A DNA stretch of 32,750 nucleotides from Chloroflexota bacterium. GTDB taxonomy: Bacteria; Chloroflexota; UBA11872; UBA12225. Made by a program: the position numbers and the translations under genes. Location of the stretch: assembly GCA_947446285.1 (NCBI GenBank), contig CANFGH010000024.1, positions 1-32,750 on the forward strand, written 5' to 3'. Numbering within the stretch: the stretch's first letter is position 1; each line of letters starts with the position of its first letter. Under the pieces are notes generated by a model. That model ran no database searches and was not told the DNA's origin. It worked only from the letters and a program-made list of their open reading frames with translations. This document shows, in pieces, positions 27,341 to 32,750 of the stretch.

Positions 27341-29542
27341 CTAGACCATTGCCTTCGCTTTTGACATCGACATCAGGAACTCGTGGTTGGTTTCGGTCTT
27401 GCTCATCCGATCCAGCATCGCCTCGACGGCCTCGTTGGTGCCAATTGCAGCCAACATGCGACGGAGCATCACGGCTTGGCGGAAGACCGTCTCTTCGAGG
27501 AGCAGTTCATCACGACGGGTGCTCGATGCCTGAACACTGATCGCCGGGAAGATTCGCTTTTCCTGCAGCTTCCTATCGAGGCGCAACTCCATGTTGCCAG
27601 TCCCCTTGAATTCCTCATAAATAAGGTCGTCAAGCCGACTCTCGGTCTCAACAAGGCAAGTCGCGATGATTGTCAGGCTTCCACCCTCCTCGATGTTCCG
27701 CGCCGCACCAAAAAACCGTTTGGGCGGAAACAGGGCTGCCGGATCCATACCACCAGAAAGCGTGCGTCCACTCGGCGGGACGCACTGGTTATAAGCCCGC
27801 GCCAGACGGGTGATGCTGTCCAGCAGAATCACCACGTCCTTCCCGGTCTCAGCGACCCGTTTCGCGCGCTCAAGGCACATCTCTGCAACACGTGAATGGC
27901 TCTCGGCGGGTTCGTCAAACGTGGAGGAGATGACTTCCGCACCCGGAACGGTTTTCTGCCAGTCCGTCACTTCCTCCGGGCGCTCACCAATCAGCGCGAC
28001 CATCACGTACGCCTCGGGCTGGTTCCGGGTGATGGCGTGGGCAATCCCCTTGAGCAGCATCGTCTTGCCAGCCTTCGGTGGCGAAACGATCAGGCCTCGC
28101 TGACCCTTCCCGATTGGCGACAGGAGGTTGATCACGCGGTTTGAAAGGTTCGCTTGCTGCAACTCGCGCTGACCAGTAATGCCCTTCATTTCCAAGTCGA
28201 ACATGCGGTTCGGGAAAATGGCTGTCAGCTCATCAAAAACCGGACGTCTCTTTGCGCTTTCCGGCTCGACCCCGTTCACCGTCTCAATCCGGAGAAGGCT
28301 GGCGAACTTTTCTGAATCCTTGGGTGCTCGCATCTGGCCAACAATCAGGTCACCAGTCCTGAGACTGAACCGCCGTATCTGGGCCTGCGCAACATAGATG
28401 TCGTCGGGACCAGGCATCCAGTGGCGATCCAGCCGCAGGAAGCCATATCCCTCGTCCATAATTTCAAGGACGCCCTGCTTCAAAATCGAAACCGGTGGCG
28501 GTGGCGCGACATATCCTGAACCACTCCCGGATAGAGACGGTACTCCCGATCCACCTGCTTGGTACCCGCGGTCACCAATGCCGGGTCCACGGTCAAAGCG
28601 CCCGCCACGGTCACCTCTGCCCCCACGGTCCCTTCTATCGAACGGCCGAGCAGCCGGGGAACCGACTGCTGGCAATTGGCTCCCGCCGTGTGGAGGACGT
28701 GGCCCTCCTGGGAACTCTGGCCGACCCCCTGGGCCCGTCAAGCCACTGTTCCGGGCACCCGCCGCCGGGTCTTGTCCATCCGTCCGGGAACCCACTTCAA
28801 GGTCGGAAGGACCGTCTATGCTCACACGCGGGTCAGTTCCCGGACGCGAACTTCCGTCGGGGCTGGATCCAGAACTACCCTCCAGAGCTTGCGAAACCAC
28901 GTGCGGTGGTTGCTCGCCGGCGGATGCAACCTGTCCGACAGGGTCGTTGCTCGGGTCAGGCCTCACACCGATCGCAAGGTTTGCATCCACTGGTTCCTGA
29001 TCTAACTGCCCAGCACTGCGACGTTCGGACTGTCCGCCTCGGGTCGGCCCTCGCCGGGTCTCAGGTCTGAACGGCGATCCGGCGCCATTGTTTGAACCAT
29101 TGTTCTCGCGGGGTTCAACGGTGACTGATGGCTGCGGCAAAGCAATTGGCGCCCCAGCCGCATCGCTCACCACTGCCTTGGCTTCTGCAGGAGTGACGGC
29201 AGTTGATACTGCCAGAGTGACGTTGGAGGTTCCAGTGGCCGACCGAGGTGCACGAGATGGTGATGGACGACGTGATGTGACGGCGGGTGCCTCAACCAGT
29301 GTTTCGGCAATCGGCCTCACGCGTGCACTTGGAGGGGTCGAAACCGCCGGGCCATCTGCAACACCGTTTGCTTGCCTGTCTGAAGCCTGCCCACCCGAAG
29401 CTTGTGGAGCTGATCCGCCACCGAGAAGTATTTTTGTGATGAGCGCAGCCTTTCTCAGTCCGCCCACATCTGGAATGTCCCTGTCCTTGGCCATTGCACG
29501 AAGCTGATCGACGGTCTTCTGCTCAAGTTCGGCGTAGTTCAC
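27341..29542 (-). CDS. rho: Transcription termination factor Rho with a long disordered insert
   Basis: Rho is the hexameric RNA-dependent ATPase helicase that ends transcription. Residues 1-41 are the Rho N-terminal domain ([20 protein letters not shown]). Residues of about 42-350 are low in complexity, rich in Gly, Pro, Ser and Arg, with an RG-rich patch at about 303-326 ([18 protein letters not shown]). The RNA-binding cold-shock-like domain then begins ([20 protein letters not shown]). Walker A is S487-PPKAGKT494 and Walker B is VVILLD575. The Q-loop and R-loop regions are present to the C-terminus, for 733 residues against about 420 in E. coli. GTG 29542 has GGAG eight bases upstream. 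A structured leader of roughly 460 bases precedes it. Confidence 0.97.
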   Translation of the reverse strand: MNYAELEQKTVDQLRAMAKDRDIPDVGGLRKAALITKILLGGGSAPQASGGQASDRQANGVADGPAVSTPPSARVRPIAETLVEAPAVTSRRPSPSRAPRSATGTSNVTLAVSTAVTPAEAKAVVSDAAGAPIALPQPSVTVEPRENNGSNNGAGSPFRPETRRGPTRGGQSERRSAGQLDQEPVDANLAIGVRPDPSNDPVGQVASAGEQPPHVVSQALEGSSGSSPDGSSRPGTDPRVSIDGPSDLEVGSRTDGQDPAAGARNSGLTGPGGRPEFPGGPRPPHGGSQLPAVGSPAARPFDRRDRGGRGDRGGRFDRGPGIGDRGYQAGGSGVPSLSGSGSGYVAPPPPVSILKQGVLEIMDEGYGFLRLDRHWMPGPDDIYVAQAQIRRFSLRTGDLIVGQMRAPKDSEKFASLLRIETVNGVEPESAKRRPVFDELTAIFPNRMFDLEMKGITGQRELQQANLSNRVINLLSPIGKGQRGLIVSPPKAGKTMLLKGIAHAITRNQPEAYVMVALIGERPEEVTDWQKTVPGAEVISSTFDEPAESHSRVAEMCLERAKRVAETGKDVVILLDSITRLARAYNQCVPPSGRTLSGGMDPAALFPPKRFFGAARNIEEGGSLTIIATCLVETESRLDDLIYEEFKGTGNMELRLDRKLQEKRIFPAISVQASSTRRDELLLEETVFRQAVMLRRMLAAIGTNEAVEAMLDRMSKTETNHEFLMSMSKAKAMV

Positions 29543-29704
29543 TCGCAGGGCTCCGGAAGTCTAGTTTTGTCGTGCCAAATCGTGGGCGCCCGGGAGGGCG
29601 AGTACGAAAAGACAGCACGAAAGGAATGGCACGAATATCCATGACCAATCACGCATCGGCACCAGTGGGATGCTCCCCGGAGTGGTGCGTGGGTTTCTTT
29701 GCGC

Positions 29705-29720
29705 AAAAACTGCTTAGCAG
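29705..29720 (-). terminator. Weak terminator-like element in the rho leader
   Basis: On the minus strand a 4-bp stem CTGC/GCAG with a TAA loop is followed by TTTTT. The stem is short, so by itself it would be a poor terminator. It lies about 160 bases upstream of the rho start and 200 bases after the leader ORF. Confidence 0.3.
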
Positions 29721-29918
29721 GAAACTTTTCCCAACAATAGTGACCGCGGATCCATCACGGCCGGGATGGGTCTGATTGGTCTGGTCACACTGATGTCACG
29801 CACTGTGCGCGATTTCGGTGCAAGGAAGGTGTCTTGGAATGACCGGGAGCATGCAATCGCCAACGTGAAACCTAGCCAGAGCGCGCTGGCTTGCGTGCCT
29901 GAGAACGCTAAACAAGCG

Positions 29919-29984
29919 TCAATCTCGCGGGGGGATTGCAGCAAGCGGAAATGCGCTTCGCTTGCGTTGCAAGCGACTTACCAT
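29919..29984 (-). CDS. Candidate 21-residue leader peptide upstream of rho
   Basis: ATG at 29984 opens 21 codons ending in TGA (29921-29919). The product begins MVSRLQRKRSAF and is basic. AAGGG at 29998-29994 lies nine bases upstream, and the predicted transcription start from the promoter at 30012-30040 is near 30005, so the ORF would be the first thing translated. Its codons 3 to 14 run through all three complementary segments. E. coli also has a leader peptide gene before rho, but the sequences are unrelated. Inference from position only. Confidence 0.4.
   Translation of the reverse strand: MVSRLQRKRSAFPLAAIPPRD
29941..29976 (-). promoter_or_regulatory. Competing hairpins in the rho leader (attenuator-like)
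   Basis: On the minus strand segment 1 TCGCTTGC (29976-29969) pairs with segment 2 GCAAGCGA (29965-29958): 8 bp, 3-base loop. Segment 2 can instead pair over 7 bp with segment 3 CGCTTGC (29947-29941) across an 11-base loop. The two hairpins exclude each other. Both lie within the candidate leader ORF. Confidence 0.5.
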
Positions 29985-30011
29985 GCGCACGGACCCTTAA
30001 CCAGCAGTCAC

Positions 30012-30040
30012 ACGATAGCACCAGTCGGCAGGGGTGTCAA
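30012..30040 (-). promoter_or_regulatory. Sigma70-type promoter for rho
   Basis: On the minus strand TTGACA (30040-30035) and TATCGT (30017-30012) are separated by 17 bases. The -35 is perfect and the -10 matches four of six. Transcription should begin near 30005, about 60 bases after the pyrG promoter-distal end and 460 bases before the rho start. Confidence 0.72.
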
Positions 30041-30098
30041 GGAACGTGAAAGCCGCTGAAACGCCGGGTGAGGTTCTCTTCGCCGAGAAACGGGACGC

Positions 30099-31823
<1,725 letters not shown>

Positions 31824-31932
31824 CTAGCCGGACCCCCACTACGCTTCCCGCATAGGCGCGCAAGCTGAAACGATTCACACCGTGAGGCCACCCCAAGAGC
31901 GGAGGCTGGATCCTCCACCTGTGAACTCCACA

Positions 31933-32583
31933 CTAGTTAGTTCCGGCTCGCACGACATCCGTCGACCATTCATGGCTGACCAATCGAAGTACCCGGGGCA
32001 CGGCCGGGATCGTCTGGCCAGTCATCGACACGTTACGCGCGATGGCGTCGGCATCGGATTCGAGTTCCCGACATAGCCTGCGGATCACGTCCTCTCCAGA
32101 CGCACTTCCAACAGCCGTGTACGCGATGATGATCCGCGCCTCAAGCGTGCGTGCCACTGACTGGGCGTCGGCTACTGACAATCCAAATCCAGTCCCAACA
32201 GGTAGCAGCACAATGTCGGCCGGGCTCAGGTCTCCGAGGTCTGCCGGACGAGGCATAGTCGTCGTCGGACCAAGGAAGCAGATGCGAAGGCCGTCGCATG
32301 CCACCACATACGCCGTCTGGCGTGTCAGGCGTTCCTGCCCCGGTGGGCCGATCCGCACACCGAATACGGGAATGCCACGCAGTTCATACTCACCGGGACC
32401 ATCGAGGACAGGAACCGTCGCAGCTGGCGATCCAGCCGGAAGTTGCGCGAGCGATCGTGCGCTCAAAACTACCGTTGCACGGTCAGCCACTTCAACGATG
32501 TCATGAACCGCGGTGTCAAACCACCACGTGAGACCACTCGCGCGAAGTCGGAAGCGGGCGTTGCCGTACCAAGTTATTTCCAT
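31933..32583 (-). CDS. MBL-fold protein without metal ligands (UlaG/COG2220-like)
   Basis: The 216-residue protein follows the pattern of small UlaG-like metallo-beta-lactamase-fold hydrolases: MEITWYGNARFRLR at the start (homologues WLGHSCFRL), DGPGEYELRGIPVFGVR (61-77), DGLRICFLGP (97-106), DIVLLPVGTGFGLSVADA (123-140) and RIIIAYTAV (150-158). Each metal site is altered. The HxHxDH stretch is replaced by SARSLA near residue 41, LGD is LGP at 104-106, and the usual C-terminal histidine motif is AYTA. Hydrolase activity through bound metal is therefore unlikely, and a structural or binding role is inferred. It is the first gene of the block here, though transcription may start further right. 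Confidence 0.75.
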   Translation of the reverse strand: MEITWYGNARFRLRASGLTWWFDTAVHDIVEVADRATVVLSARSLAQLPAGSPAATVPVLDGPGEYELRGIPVFGVRIGPPGQERLTRQTAYVVACDGLRICFLGPTTTMPRPADLGDLSPADIVLLPVGTGFGLSVADAQSVARTLEARIIIAYTAVGSASGEDVIRRLCRELESDADAIARNVSMTGQTIPAVPRVLRLVSHEWSTDVVRAGTN

Positions 32584-32750
32584 GCCGTCTCAGCTGTGCC
32601 TCGTCTCGCGCGATTACGTCAATGGGCACGATATCCCCTGACTTGCCGGGTGACTCTACCGCAATCCGACTTGAACGATCCTTCCAACCCAACCTGCTCG
32701 GCGGGATCGAGACTTGGGTAATTACCAATCAAGATGCTCACGTGACTGCC

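Larger units (their letters stand above)
29543..30098 (-). other. Long rho leader between pyrG and rho
   Basis: This is a gap of 556 bases, the longest in the window. It holds a sigma70-type promoter (30012-30040), a short leader ORF (29919-29984), three complementary segments (29941-29976) and a small CTGC-TAA-GCAG hairpin followed by five T residues (minus strand, 29720 to 29705). The rest, about 29543-29700 and 29721-29918, shows nothing I recognise. An open frame on the minus strand (29714-29944) has no family features. Confidence 0.55.

Noticed and set aside
29714-29944. A 76-codon minus-strand frame in the rho leader
   Set aside because: It starts at TTG without a ribosome site, shows no domain or membrane signature beyond a short hydrophobic run, and overlaps the leader ORF in another frame.
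32516-32750. Possible gene fragment at the right edge
   Set aside because: No frame on either strand shows a recognisable motif. Only a 10-base palindrome (GGTAATTACC, 32717-32726) stands out.

Overview
The window reads as ordinary chromosome from a free-living bacterium of fairly high GC content. It holds housekeeping genes, short intergenic gaps, standard stop codons and many GTG or TTG starts. No insertion sequence, phage gene, CRISPR array or rRNA is visible. The closest lineage suggested is Chloroflexota, with Actinomycetota as the alternative. The reasons are a DUF3662-FHA / FHA / FtsW-RodA / PBP cluster, the rimM-trmD-rplS-rnhB-yraN order, an atp operon followed by murA and an mreB homologue, and a Rho with a very long disordered insert. 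The assignment is inference from gene content and was not tested by phylogeny.

Layout. 1-3465 (+): rimM, trmD, rplS, rnhB, a frame-disrupted yraN-like gene and a small membrane protein. 3466-7706 (-): fhaA-like, fhaB-like, ftsW/rodA and a class B PBP, overlapping or closely packed, for regulated peptidoglycan synthesis. 7844-8966 (+): three translationally coupled small membrane proteins (DUF948-like, YtxH-like, unknown). 9016-11554 (-): a glycosyltransferase and UDP-galactopyranose mutase, pointing to a galactofuranose-containing surface glycan. 11836-14807 (+): larB and larC for the nickel-pincer nucleotide cofactor, then a protein of five 15-residue repeats with a C-terminal membrane anchor. 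14915-16027 (-): an orphan MalK/UgpC-type ABC ATPase. 16347-16952 (+): a DUF4126-like membrane protein.

16973-32583 is one co-oriented minus-strand block. In transcription order it holds a metallo-beta-lactamase-fold protein lacking its metal ligands, pyrG, rho, tRNA-Leu(CAG), atpZ-B-E-F-H-A-G-D-C, murA and mreB/mbl. Together these supply CTP, transcription termination, ATP synthesis and the first committed step and scaffold of cell-wall growth.

The most interesting signals are outside the obvious genes. (1) The rho leader has a near-consensus promoter, a Shine-Dalgarno sequence, a 21-codon ORF and three complementary segments that can form mutually exclusive hairpins, which is the geometry of an attenuator. 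(2) Five junctions of the atp operon carry inverted repeats. (3) An intrinsic-terminator-like hairpin after rplS lies inside the 5' end of rnhB, and its tail is identical to that of the tRNA-Leu terminator. (4) A 15-residue-repeat membrane protein follows larC. (5) An MBL-fold pseudoenzyme precedes pyrG. I found no convincing new multi-gene defence or mobile system.
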